The translations under genes were made by a program, and so were the position numbers. The notes beneath the pieces are model-generated. The model saw nothing but the letters and a program-made list of their open reading frames with translations. It was not told the origin of the DNA and did not search any database. Of a stretch of 7,790 bases of DNA, positions 1 to 6,618 are shown one piece after another. Position 1 is the stretch's first letter. Each line of letters begins with the position of its first letter. This DNA is from Methanosarcinaceae archaeon (GTDB lineage: Archaea > Halobacteriota > Methanosarcinia > Methanosarcinales > Methanosarcinaceae): the NCBI GenBank assembly GCA_020793555.1, contig DQIO01000220.1, positions 1-7,790 on the forward strand, in the 5' to 3' direction.

Positions 1-82
1 TAGTAAATAGCTTTTATTGCTACTGTTTGATGGCAGTTATATATTTTGGTAGGGGCACATTTCGAATATGACATCGAATGAA

Positions 83-1087
83 TTATAGTTTCACGAGGTA
101 ATCATCATCATAATCGTCTAAAACTATTTTTCCAGATATAATCTCCTCTTTAATGTCTGATAATTTGACAATGTTTCCGTTTTCGTACTTTTTATATCCA
201 AAATGTAAATGTTGTTTACCATCGCCACCCAAGAATTCCCCAACTTTTGAATGTATTAGTTCCATTGAATTATTTTTCTTGTCGTACAAGATTCCAACTT
301 TTGCCAATTTTTGTTTCATCATTTTATCTGCTGTTTTTTTGAAGGAACCATCTGGATTTAATAACCATTTTGGATTTCCAAATGCACTGCATATTTGTTT
401 ATCAATATTTTTAACATGTGTTTTTCCACCTCTTCTAATTAATAGATCCTTTAAATCATTGAGAATTGCTTTATCACATTTGTATAATTCATTTGCATGT
501 TCAATTATTAAATTATAGTCATCATCATCGATCTTTCTAATACTAGTATTAACTTGAGTAGCCCAACTTCCACTATCAATAAATTCATCTAATTCTTCCT
601 CTGTTTGTTTACCTTTTATGAATTTAAGTTTGTGCAACAAAGGTCTGATTTCGATAGTAAGATCTGGAAGGAACATTTCAATATCTTTTAAGTAGATTAC
701 ATTACCATAATAATAAAAACCGTCAACTTCAATCTCATTTATTGAACAATCGATTTCACTAAATTTTATATTTGTTTTCACAAAATCAACAGTAGCGCTA
801 CCAATAATTTCTCCTTTGTTATAAAACAAAACTTTGTCACCGTTGTATAAATTATTAATATTTATATTATTTTGTTCATAGTATAAACTACAAGATTTAT
901 GACGTTCATAAAACAGATTATACCAGTAATTTCGAATAAAAAGCCAACATTGACTACCACCCTTTTTCCTTTTTAGATTATGCATCTTATTAACGGATTT
1001 GTTTTCAGATGCATTTGGATTCGATTTGCATTTACAATTCATTCGTAAATAATTACAAATTGGACAATATGGATTTTGTAAATTCAA
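83..1087 (-). CDS. Cys-knuckle protein with EVE/PUA-like domain, unknown function
   Basis: 334 residues, start TTG at 1087. This start is chosen because the transcript reads AAGGGTG seven bases upstream, a good archaeal ribosome-binding site, and the Cys cluster follows at once. Cys8, Cys11, Cys18 and Cys20 (CxxC-x6-CxC) look like a small zinc knuckle. Residues about 47-165 follow the EVE (PUA-superfamily) plan: a 'CWLF' opening, then 'NGDKVLFYNKGEIIGSATV', and a closing 'LKFIKGK'. EVE and related PUA-like folds are known to bind modified bases in DNA or RNA and are often joined to nucleases in modification-dependent restriction. Residues 170-334 are charged, include a Lys-rich stretch (about 220-270) and end in a very acidic tail; I recognise no family there. 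It lies 30 bases after the GIY-YIG nuclease gene on the same strand, so co-transcription is likely. The EVE assignment is by eye and moderate; the role in restriction is inference. Confidence 0.6.
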   Translation of the reverse strand: MNLQNPYCPICNYLRMNCKCKSNPNASENKSVNKMHNLKRKKGGSQCWLFIRNYWYNLFYERHKSCSLYYEQNNININNLYNGDKVLFYNKGEIIGSATVDFVKTNIKFSEIDCSINEIEVDGFYYYGNVIYLKDIEMFLPDLTIEIRPLLHKLKFIKGKQTEEELDEFIDSGSWATQVNTSIRKIDDDDYNLIIEHANELYKCDKAILNDLKDLLIRRGGKTHVKNIDKQICSAFGNPKWLLNPDGSFKKTADKMMKQKLAKVGILYDKKNNSMELIHSKVGEFLGGDGKQHLHFGYKKYENGNIVKLSDIKEEIISGKIVLDDYDDDYLVKL

Positions 1088-1117
1088 GTTAAAACACCCT
1101 TGCTTAAATATGACAAC

Positions 1118-1501
1118 TTATAAATCCGGATTTGCGGTTTGTAAATTACAAATTGGTGCACAACCATATTCGTTTTCAAAAGATAATATAGTTTTGTTTT
1201 CATGTTTTTTAACGTTTGAATTACCATGTTGTAATTCCATGACATGAACATTAAGCGGGTAATAATCAATATAATTGTACAGCCCCCAATTTTTTTTATA
1301 ATAGTAATGTTCCCAAAGTCTTTTTCCAATGTTCTCAGATCTTCCAATATAAATTATATTACTTTTTTTTCGTGGATATGAAATTAAGTATTTCTTATGG
1401 CTAATACTTATGATGTATATCCCCCGAATTTCAGCAAGTTCACTTTGAACATTGTCCCATTTAATTGGTCCTGTATAATTTTTACAAAATGATCTAGGCA
1501 T
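1118..1501 (-). CDS. GIY-YIG family nuclease
   Basis: 127 residues from ATG at 1501. The frame stays open to 1600, but that extension would overlap the end of the upstream gene, and the shorter start has a G-rich TTGGGGTAAA just before it. The GIY-YIG core is complete: Gly27-Ile28-Tyr29, Tyr51-Ile52-Gly53, the catalytic-type Arg61 within 'ENIGKRLWEH', the probable metal-binding Glu101 (HENKTILSF) and a terminal 'YGCAPICN' matching the family's Pro-x-x-Asn ending. These nucleases cut one DNA strand through a divalent metal and a Tyr/Arg active site. It is a single-domain protein with no added DNA-binding module, so targeting may come from a partner. The next gene downstream encodes an EVE-like protein, which suggests a two-gene unit. 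Homing-endonuclease or repair roles are alternatives. The fold call is firm; the biological role is open. Confidence 0.8.
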   Translation of the reverse strand: MPRSFCKNYTGPIKWDNVQSELAEIRGIYIISISHKKYLISYPRKKSNIIYIGRSENIGKRLWEHYYYKKNWGLYNYIDYYPLNVHVMELQHGNSNVKKHENKTILSFENEYGCAPICNLQTANPDL

Positions 1502-1529
1502 TTTACCCCAATTTGTACATGTGTGTGGC

Positions 1530-2342
1530 TCAATTTTCAACAATTCTAATAATGTTGCCCCTGCCCTTTTTGAATTTCTCGATGAGTCCCCTCTGCTCAA
1601 GGTCAGAGACCATAAGGCTCACCTTTGCTTCGGAATATTTCAATTTGCTGCGAAGCTCTTTTTGTGTGATACGACCTTCGTTTGCTTTTATTATGTCTAT
1701 TATTTCCAAAAGGTCAGATGGCAGGGATGCGGTCGTTTTTATATCGACGTTTTGTTTATGTTCTTCAGGCGTATCGATATATTCTTTTTCAGGCATTGCA
1801 ACCACACTTTCCCCTGATATATCTTCTTTTTCAGAAGACTGTTTTTTGTATGCGTAAATCGAAAAACGCGCGATTGCAAATATCAGGATTATGGCAAGCA
1901 GATAGATATAACCTGAATTTTTATCATCTTGAATAGCTATTGTTTCTTCATCAAAATCTTCGGTAATCTCTGACAATTCAGTTTCATTTACAAGTTCATC
2001 ACTATATGCTGGAAATAACAACAAATCCAACACATAATCGCCATCATCTGTTATTGTTATAGATTCTTCGGCAAAACACGTTAGTGTGTCATTTTTGTAA
2101 TATTTGGCAGTTATCAGGTAACTCCCTGGTGCCAGATTAAATGAATACAATCCATACCTTGCTACAATGGATTGTGGCGGAGTGGAGTTCACTTCAATGA
2201 CTGCATTCTCCATCGGTTGAAATGTGTACCATTCGTACACCGCACCGTGTATGGTTGCAGTGCCGGCTGCCTGTGCTGTGCTTATTAGTAACAGCATTAT
2301 GACTGCATAGATAAGTGTGTGTAATATCGATCTTGAACTCAC
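1530..2342 (-). CDS. Membrane-anchored winged-helix transcriptional regulator
   Basis: 270 residues from GTG at 2342. Residues 1-25 form a signal peptide (hydrophobic run ending AQAAG). Residues about 28-110 are a beta-sandwich resembling the carboxypeptidase-regulatory-like fold, with 'TIHGAVYE' and 'YGLYSFNLAPGSYLITAKYY' as its typical strands, so this part should lie outside the cell. An acidic stretch follows, then one membrane segment (about 145-165, ending in KK). After a charged cytoplasmic linker, residues about 205-268 form a winged helix: 'ITQKELRSKLKYSEAKVSLM' is the helix-turn-helix and 'LIEKFKKGRGNIIRI' the wing. This sensor-outside, DNA-binder-inside layout is a recognised archaeal one-component regulator design. 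There is no Shine-Dalgarno motif; a TATA box centred about 28 bases upstream suggests a leaderless transcript. It is divergent from a secreted-protein operon that it may control (inference). Confidence 0.85.
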   Translation of the reverse strand: MSSRSILHTLIYAVIMLLLISTAQAAGTATIHGAVYEWYTFQPMENAVIEVNSTPPQSIVARYGLYSFNLAPGSYLITAKYYKNDTLTCFAEESITITDDGDYVLDLLLFPAYSDELVNETELSEITEDFDEETIAIQDDKNSGYIYLLAIILIFAIARFSIYAYKKQSSEKEDISGESVVAMPEKEYIDTPEEHKQNVDIKTTASLPSDLLEIIDIIKANEGRITQKELRSKLKYSEAKVSLMVSDLEQRGLIEKFKKGRGNIIRIVEN

Positions 2343-2366
2343 AATGGTATGTTAAAGTGTTATGTG

Positions 2367-2378
2367 CATATATCTTTT
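2367..2378 (-). promoter_or_regulatory. TATA box of the membrane-anchored regulator
   Basis: The minus strand reads AAAAGATATATG, centred about 28 bases before the GTG at 2342. That is the normal archaeal TATA-to-start-site distance, and no ribosome-binding site lies between, so transcription probably begins at or next to the start codon. Confidence 0.55.
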
Positions 2379-2442
2379 GCTTATAGATTTAAAGGACTGA
2401 TAAAGTTTTATAAAGCAAAATATGGGTTAATAATGCTTAAAA

Positions 2443-2456
2443 TTGAATATATAATT
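2443..2456 (+). promoter_or_regulatory. TATA box, surface-protein operon
   Basis: TTGAATATATAATT is the best TATA match upstream of the gene at 2546. It would place the transcript start near 2477 and give a leader of about 70 bases. A second candidate, TTTATAAA at 2407-2414, and a weaker one near 2485 cannot be excluded. A small palindrome AATTG-G-CAATT (about 2504-2515) lies in the leader. Confidence 0.45.
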
Positions 2457-2531
2457 CAGATGATCGTTCAGAATGTAAAGTATGCTTATATTCAAAACCA
2501 CCTAATTGGCAATTGTAATATTTATCAAACT

Positions 2532-2536
2532 GGAGG
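2532..2536 (+). promoter_or_regulatory. Ribosome-binding site of the surface protein
   Basis: GGAGG lies nine bases before the ATG at 2546 and fixes that start over any in-frame alternative. Confidence 0.8.
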
Positions 2537-2545
2537 AAATGAATT

Positions 2546-3988
2546 ATGAGATCAAAAGCAATGAAAATGTTTGCATATCTTGCTGTTGTTCTAATGTTAG
2601 TCAGTGTTCTGCCGGCAAGTGCGCTTGCAGCAGGAAATAATGACGATAGAATGATGCAAAGAGGTGCTAGTGATGATGCGGATCAGAACATTACCCGCGA
2701 ACAGATAAGGGATAGGTTAAACGCAACAGATGATGCGCCAAGGATTGAAGCGAATAACAGGGTTAAGACTGCAAATCAGATTAAATCCAATGGTGTGAAT
2801 ACTGATGCACAATATAGGTCTGCAAAAGATAGAATTGTGACTGTACGAAACGATTACGCAGATGCAAAGAAAGATTTCCAGGATGTAAAGATTAAGATCA
2901 ATAATAAGAAAACATCTGCTGATTCGGAAGAAGCCGCTGAAGCAACTTGTGCTTACATTACCCATACTATAGATTACATGATCACACACCTCGAAACTGT
3001 ACAGGAAAATGCTGAAAATGGTGATTCTGATACAATTGATGGATATATCGAACAATTGCAACAGCAACAGGTGAATGTGGAATCTGCACAGACCAGACAG
3101 GAATTTGCAGAAATTGCAAAGGAAGTACGCAGTATATGGAACGATGCAGAAAAGGATGCAAAATACTTTGCAGGTCAGTCTGTTAATGAAAGACTCAACA
3201 ATTTCCTGACTAAATCCGAAGGTATTTCACTCCGCCTTGAAGGCGAGATCAACCGGTTAAAAGCTGAAGGCGAGGACACCGGAGAACTCGAAGAGATGCT
3301 TGCCGAATACAATGAATTGATTGAAGAAGCTAAGCAGAATCAGGAACGTGCAGGGGAAACTTTCCAAAACCGCAATGGTCAAAGTGATGATGCAGTGAAT
3401 GAGGCAAATCAGCATATGCGCCAGGCAACCAATAATATTCAGGATGCAAATAATGTACTGAAAGATATGTTTGATGAACTTAAATCAAACAGACGCGGTT
3501 CTGCAGTGCTTGACGGCACAGGTACACTTACAGCAAATGGTAATGGTACTGCGGTATTTTCAGGTAACCTCACGCTTAATATGAGTACAACCAATGCAAA
3601 ACTTGTTATCAAGGATTTTGCAGGTGATGCAAACGTTGCTATTGAGGGCGATTACACAGAGGTCAATGACAGTGATGAAGATGATAACAATCGTGCGCTA
3701 GTATATCACAATCTGACCGGTACAGTTGAGATTACAGGATCACGCTTGACTGTTATGGTACATGGAGATGATGTTAGCATTACGGCAGAAGGCAAGGGTA
3801 GTGTTATACTCTCAGGAATCGGCACCTATAAGGTAGAAAATTCCGGTGTATCATCTGGGAATGAGCAGTGGGCTGTTGTGACAACATCATATGAGGATGA
3901 TGCAGAAGATGGGGATGATGCAGAAGATGAGGATGATGCAGAAGATGATGTAGAAGATGAGGATGATGCAGAAGATGGGGATGAGTAA
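2546..3988 (+). CDS. Secreted helical/beta-repeat surface protein with acidic tail
   Basis: 480 residues. Residues 1-29 are a signal peptide (hydrophobic run ending ALAAG). Residues about 90-310 are strongly helical and charged, with heptad-like stretches such as 'LEEMLAEYNELIEEAKQNQE', suggesting a coiled-coil stalk. Residues about 318-447 change to short Gly/Thr/Val strands ('GTGTLTANGNGTAVFSG', 'GKGSVILSGIGTYKV') that look like a beta-solenoid or bactofilin-like repeat fold. The last 32 residues are an Asp/Glu/Ala tail encoded by 18-base DNA repeats. There is one cysteine (Cys135) and no C-terminal membrane segment or obvious sorting signal, so attachment to the envelope is unclear. A small lipoprotein gene overlaps its end, and a membrane-anchored regulator is divergent. 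I cannot name the family. A structural or cation-binding envelope role is inference; gene reality is near certain from the start signal, length and composition. Confidence 0.9.
   Translation: MRSKAMKMFAYLAVVLMLVSVLPASALAAGNNDDRMMQRGASDDADQNITREQIRDRLNATDDAPRIEANNRVKTANQIKSNGVNTDAQYRSAKDRIVTVRNDYADAKKDFQDVKIKINNKKTSADSEEAAEATCAYITHTIDYMITHLETVQENAENGDSDTIDGYIEQLQQQQVNVESAQTRQEFAEIAKEVRSIWNDAEKDAKYFAGQSVNERLNNFLTKSEGISLRLEGEINRLKAEGEDTGELEEMLAEYNELIEEAKQNQERAGETFQNRNGQSDDAVNEANQHMRQATNNIQDANNVLKDMFDELKSNRRGSAVLDGTGTLTANGNGTAVFSGNLTLNMSTTNAKLVIKDFAGDANVAIEGDYTEVNDSDEDDNNRALVYHNLTGTVEITGSRLTVMVHGDDVSITAEGKGSVILSGIGTYKVENSGVSSGNEQWAVVTTSYEDDAEDGDDAEDEDDAEDDVEDEDDAEDGDE
3893..3988 (+). repeat. 18-base tandem repeats encoding the acidic tail
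   Basis: Units of the form GRGGATGATGCAGAAGAT occur at 3893-3910, 3911-3928, 3929-3946 and 3959-3976. A shortened 12-base unit lies at 3947-3958 and a partial unit at 3977-3988 ends in the stop codon. Each full unit encodes (E/G)-D-D-A-E-D. Such near-identical units are prone to slippage, so tail length may vary between strains. Confidence 0.9.
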
Positions 3989-4253
3989 ATTGACAACCAT
4001 CAGAACTATTGTTATATTGTCAATGCTTTTAGCAGGACTTGTTGTGTCAGGTTGCGTTAGTGACACGCCTGCTGAAACTATACCGCAGGAAGCACCGGAT
4101 CAGCAGGTATCTGCTGCAGACAGTGCACTTGTCAATGAGGCGGTTGGTCTCACTGATACTGAAGTCATGGATCTTGAATCCGACATGGAAGAACTTGAAG
4201 CTTTACTCTCTGAAATGGATATGGATGAAAACCTGACTCTTGAGGGTATATAG
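3981..4253 (+). CDS. Small acidic lipoprotein
   Basis: 90 residues from ATG at 3981. Upstream in-frame ATGs at 3957, 3963, 3966 and 3975 lie inside the acidic repeats of the preceding gene and would only add Met-rich residues. Residues 1-24 are a lipoprotein signal: a short basic start, a hydrophobic run and the lipobox 'VVSGC' with Cys25 as the lipid-modified residue. The mature part of 66 residues is very acidic and mostly helical ('MEELEALLSEMDMDENLTL'), with no recognisable domain. The ATG overlaps the stop of the surface-protein gene by eight bases (ATGAGTAA) and no separate ribosome-binding site is well placed, so translational coupling is likely. It probably sits on the outer face of the membrane and may work with the surface protein, but nothing in the sequence proves an interaction. 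Confidence 0.8.
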   Translation: MSKLTTIRTIVILSMLLAGLVVSGCVSDTPAETIPQEAPDQQVSAADSALVNEAVGLTDTEVMDLESDMEELEALLSEMDMDENLTLEGI

Positions 4254-4298
4254 GCGAAAGTTCGCCTATTCCTCTCTTTTTTTCTTTCTTTTTTTTGG
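4250..4298 (+). terminator. Hairpin and T-tract terminator
   Basis: A perfect nine-base inverted repeat ATAGGCGAA / TTCGCCTAT (4250-4258, 4261-4269) starts at the stop codon of the lipoprotein gene. A T-rich tract (about 4272-4298) follows. Poly-T is the known archaeal termination signal; the hairpin may add mRNA stability. Confidence 0.75.
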
Positions 4299-4426
4299 TT
4301 TTATATAAATATCATTTGGGCACATTTGTTTTTGAAAAATGTCGTCAAACATGGATCGTATTGTATGGATCAATGGACGGCAGGAACATAACTGATACCT
4401 AAGAGATGAATATTTACAGTGCAAAT

Positions 4427-5479
4427 TCACGCCGGCATATTCTCCTCGATATCAAAGAAAGGCACTCTGGCATCTGGATACCAGACTTGCAGGAATGTCA
4501 ACATATGATATTTGATGAATACTGGAGCCGGAACGGATGCCAACAGGACGAACGTGAAAAATATCACAAATACAACTAGTGCGTATAGTGCTAATATCAG
4601 CCACATGAATAATCCAATATTCAGTCCTGACAGGATAAAATACATCAACATACCGATTGCTGCAAGAATTCCAAGTATTATCATGGATAGTATTAATGCT
4701 AGGATGCTTACTACTATGGCAACTACAATATGTAGTATGATCCTTATCACCCAGTAGACTATTATCTGCCCCCAGTCCGCTTTGGTGTTGTTATAAATTT
4801 TGTTCAAGGCAACAATAATGCCGGTATGATGGTACATGGCCAATGGTATGGAAAGATTGATGAATGATTCTATTATTCCGAAGATTACGGCAAGCACGAA
4901 AACAACTACGGTAAACCATCCAATTCCTCCAATGATTAATCTGACATTGAGGATTTCCGGTGATTGTAGCATTGGTACAATGATTGGCAGCATTCCACCT
5001 ATAAATAACAAAAGTGCTGCCAGTCCCAGAATGAACCGGATTATGAATAGGTTAAATCCTAATCCCATATATTTTTTGGAATATGCCCAGAATTTCACTT
5101 GATTTGATACAAGTGATTCGACAAAAACAAATTCCATGATATTGGAAATGTATGACAATATAAGTATGATACTCACAAAGGCGATCACACCAATCAGGAT
5201 ATATGTCATATACTGTTGAATGAATTGCCCGATCTGATCGAACATTTCTTCAATTTGCGGCCCTACTGAATCTCTATTGAAATCATTTTCAGCAAACTGC
5301 TGACCGTTTCCACTGCTTTGACTTCCGACGCCAGAGACGCCCAATAGGATGATAATAATTCCAAGTTTTATCCATTTCCAAAAATCAAAGGGCTGGATTA
5401 AAGCCTTTTTGGTTTTTTCAAATGCTCCGCTTATTGCATCGATACTGTACCCACTCATGGTTAATGGTATGTTTCTCAT
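4427..5479 (-). CDS. Multi-pass membrane protein, DUF7544-like
   Basis: 350 residues, ATG at 5479. The N-terminus 'MSGYSIDAISGAFEKTKKAL' followed by 'PFDFWKWIKLG' resembles the conserved start of archaeal membrane proteins of the DUF7544 group, as does the ending 'PVFIKYHMLTFLQVWYPDA'. Membrane segments fall at about 37-52, 90-112, 142-170, 185-208, 240-270 and 288-317, with another possible at 270-285. A polar, acidic loop (52-88) lies after the first. The function of the family is not known to me; no catalytic motif is visible. An alternative start is the ATG at 5458 (residue 8), which would begin at 'MSGYS' as in the relatives I recall; neither start has a ribosome-binding site, and a TATA-like AAGATAAT suits a leaderless start at 5479. 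It converges on the lipoprotein operon and shows no operon partner. Confidence 0.8.
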   Translation of the reverse strand: MRNIPLTMSGYSIDAISGAFEKTKKALIQPFDFWKWIKLGIIIILLGVSGVGSQSSGNGQQFAENDFNRDSVGPQIEEMFDQIGQFIQQYMTYILIGVIAFVSIILILSYISNIMEFVFVESLVSNQVKFWAYSKKYMGLGFNLFIIRFILGLAALLLFIGGMLPIIVPMLQSPEILNVRLIIGGIGWFTVVVFVLAVIFGIIESFINLSIPLAMYHHTGIIVALNKIYNNTKADWGQIIVYWVIRIILHIVVAIVVSILALILSMIILGILAAIGMLMYFILSGLNIGLFMWLILALYALVVFVIFFTFVLLASVPAPVFIKYHMLTFLQVWYPDARVPFFDIEENMPA

Positions 5480-5499
5480 TGCAAATAAGTTTTTCGAAA

Positions 5500-5511
5500 C
5501 TATTATCTTTC
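5500..5511 (-). promoter_or_regulatory. Weak TATA-like box of the membrane protein
   Basis: The minus strand reads GAAAGATAATAG about 26 bases before the ATG at 5479. It lies inside a perfect ten-base inverted repeat, AAATAAGTTT (5483-5492) and AAACTTATTT (5526-5535), which could be an operator. The box itself is imperfect. Confidence 0.3.
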
Positions 5512-5663
5512 AAGCTGCTTTCGTTAAACTTATTTTGATGATGAGTATTGAATATTGATCATTTTTCAAAACGCTCGCTATTTGGCATTCGATCTTGAGG
5601 ATATTGAATTGGAATTTGCGTGGAAATACATATTTTCAAAGAGTACTAAAATGGATATGTGCG

Positions 5664-5837
5664 CTAAAAAAGTTTCACACAGATATTTTCGATCTCAAGC
5701 CGCAACTCTTCCTGCGACACACCATGCATCTGTGCAAGATACATTGCGCCGCAGGCACCTACTTCTTCTTTTACATCTCTATCTTCATATCTTTGAAGAC
5801 CAGGCAGATGTGACGCGCCAAAGCCAGGGTCTGGTGC
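5664..5837 (-). pseudogene. Unidentified C-terminal gene remnant
   Basis: On the minus strand this frame reads protein-like text without a usable start: '[20 protein letters not shown]', then '[19 protein letters not shown]', then '[18 protein letters not shown]' and a TAG at 5666-5664. The frame is open back to a TGA at 5879-5877, but the stretch above about 5837 overlaps the cbiD remnant in another frame. Residue choice (balanced charge, a helix-like end) looks like a true coding end rather than noise. I could not match it to a family with confidence. It may be the 3' end of another gene joined to cbiD by deletion. No gene is visible between it and 5480. Confidence 0.35.
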
Positions 5838-6010
5838 ATTGGTACGGGATTGATAGCCGGATATCCTTTTTTGATCTCAAATCCATCACGAACAACAGTT
5901 CCGATCCCTTCGCCTGTAATAATCTTTATTCGTTCTGTGGTTGAGTCTGTGGTATCTGTCAAACGTGCACAGGCTTTGAACTCAAGATCGCGTGCTTTGA
6001 TTTTGTCATC
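5837..6010 (-). pseudogene. cbiD: Internal fragment of cbiD (cobalt-precorrin-5B C1-methyltransferase)
   Basis: 58 codons on the minus strand. 'FKACARLTD', '[17 protein letters not shown]' and '[10 protein letters not shown]' align well with the conserved CbiD middle region, whose family consensus is roughly GGEGVGxVTxPGL followed by GEPAINPVPR. CbiD methylates C1 of cobalt-precorrin-5B in anaerobic cobalamin synthesis and is normally about 350-370 residues. Both ends are lost here: an in-frame TAA (6013-6011) precedes the fragment beside the IS200-like left end, and after 'NPVPM' the residues no longer resemble CbiD. The amino-terminal part is not found beyond the IS element, where the molbindin gene begins, so a deletion or rearrangement occurred and not only an insertion. 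It cannot make a working enzyme. Confidence 0.7.
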
Positions 6011-6027
6011 TTAATAATTATACCTCA

Positions 6028-6046
6028 CAGCTCTGCTGCGGTTGGG
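6028..6046 (+). repeat. Left-end copy of 19-base hairpin repeat
   Basis: CAGCTCTGCTGCGGTTGGG. CAGC-TCT-GCTG forms a four-base stem with a three-base loop; the flanking A/C pair breaks the longer stem seen in the right-end copy. This should be the left-end recognition hairpin of the element. Confidence 0.7.
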
Positions 6047-6091
6047 ACAAACCATATTGTTTAACTTAACCTAAAGTACCTATCAACATGT

Positions 6092-6598
6092 ATGACTGAG
6101 TTAAAACATGCATGTCATAGTGTTTATAAAATTAGGCACCATATGGTTTTTTGCATAAAATATCGGAAAAAACTATTATTTTACAAAGACAGAGTTGAAT
6201 TTTTCAAATAAATATGTTCTGAGATTGGAGAAAGATATTGGTTTGAGTTTTATGCAATAGGTACGGATGGAGACCATGTGCATATTTTTGTTGGTGCAGC
6301 ACCATGATATGCACCTTCAAAAATTATGCAAATTATTAAAAGTATTACGGCAAAGAATATTTTCAAGAAATACCCCGATATCAAAAAACAATTGTGGGGT
6401 GGACATTTTTGGAGTGATGGTGGATATATAGGAACGGTTGGAGATGGAGTTACAGCTGATATTATTAAGAGATATGCTGAGACGCAACATACTAAAGAAG
6501 AAACATTCATGACCCATGGGGACACACACGAGCATGAAAATTATGGTATTTTCATACCAAAAGGAAGGTTGCAAGCAAATGAAACATTTGGATTTTAA
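6092..6598 (+). pseudogene. tnpA: tnpA, IS200/IS605 HUH transposase with two in-frame stops
   Basis: One unbroken frame of 168 codons from ATG at 6092 to TAA, interrupted only by TAA at codon 40 (6209-6211) and TGA at codon 72 (6305-6307). Core motifs remain: 'KYRKKLLFYKDRVEFFK' near the start, the HUH pair His62-Val-His64 in 'IGTDGDHVHIFVG', 'IIKSITAKNIFKKYP', 'KKQLWGGHFWSDGGYIGTVG', and the probable catalytic Tyr128 with Gln132 in 'RYAETQ'. These enzymes cut and rejoin single-stranded DNA at element ends. Both stops could arise by one C-to-T change (Gln CAA and Arg CGA are what the family would suggest there). The piece from the Met at 6326 onward is open but lacks the HUH motif, so it would be inactive. 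A C-terminal extension after Gln132 is longer than in many relatives. Confidence 0.85.
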
Positions 6599-6618
6599 AT
6601 GAAAACAAAAATGCAAAG

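Noticed and set aside
1084..1347. 87-codon minus-strand frame over the nuclease gene
   Set aside because: It is an alternate frame of the GIY-YIG gene, whose active-site motifs are in the other frame.
1502..1600. Longer start for the GIY-YIG gene
   Set aside because: The extra 33 residues lie largely in the 3' end of the upstream gene in another frame, and the ATG at 1501 is better placed.
2349..2549. 66-codon plus-strand frame over the divergent promoter region
   Set aside because: It covers both promoters and the ribosome-binding site of the surface protein, has AT-driven composition and no domain.
53..4330. GGGCACATTT seen near 54 and near 4318, each downstream of a minus-strand gene
   Set aside because: Only about ten bases are shared and the flanks differ; chance is likely.
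4339..4395. 18-residue plus-strand ORF behind a TATA-like TTATATAAAT (4301-4310)
   Set aside because: Too short, no ribosome-binding site, and the TATA spacing (about 33 bases) is long for a leaderless start; the AT-rich terminator tail explains the motif.
5555..5944. 129-codon plus-strand frame
   Set aside because: It is antisense to the cbiD remnant and the unknown remnant, with low-quality residue composition and no start signal.
6209..6307. Stop-codon recoding in tnpA
   Set aside because: The stops are TAA and TGA; the recoded codon known in Methanosarcina (pyrrolysine) is TAG, and nothing supports selenocysteine here.
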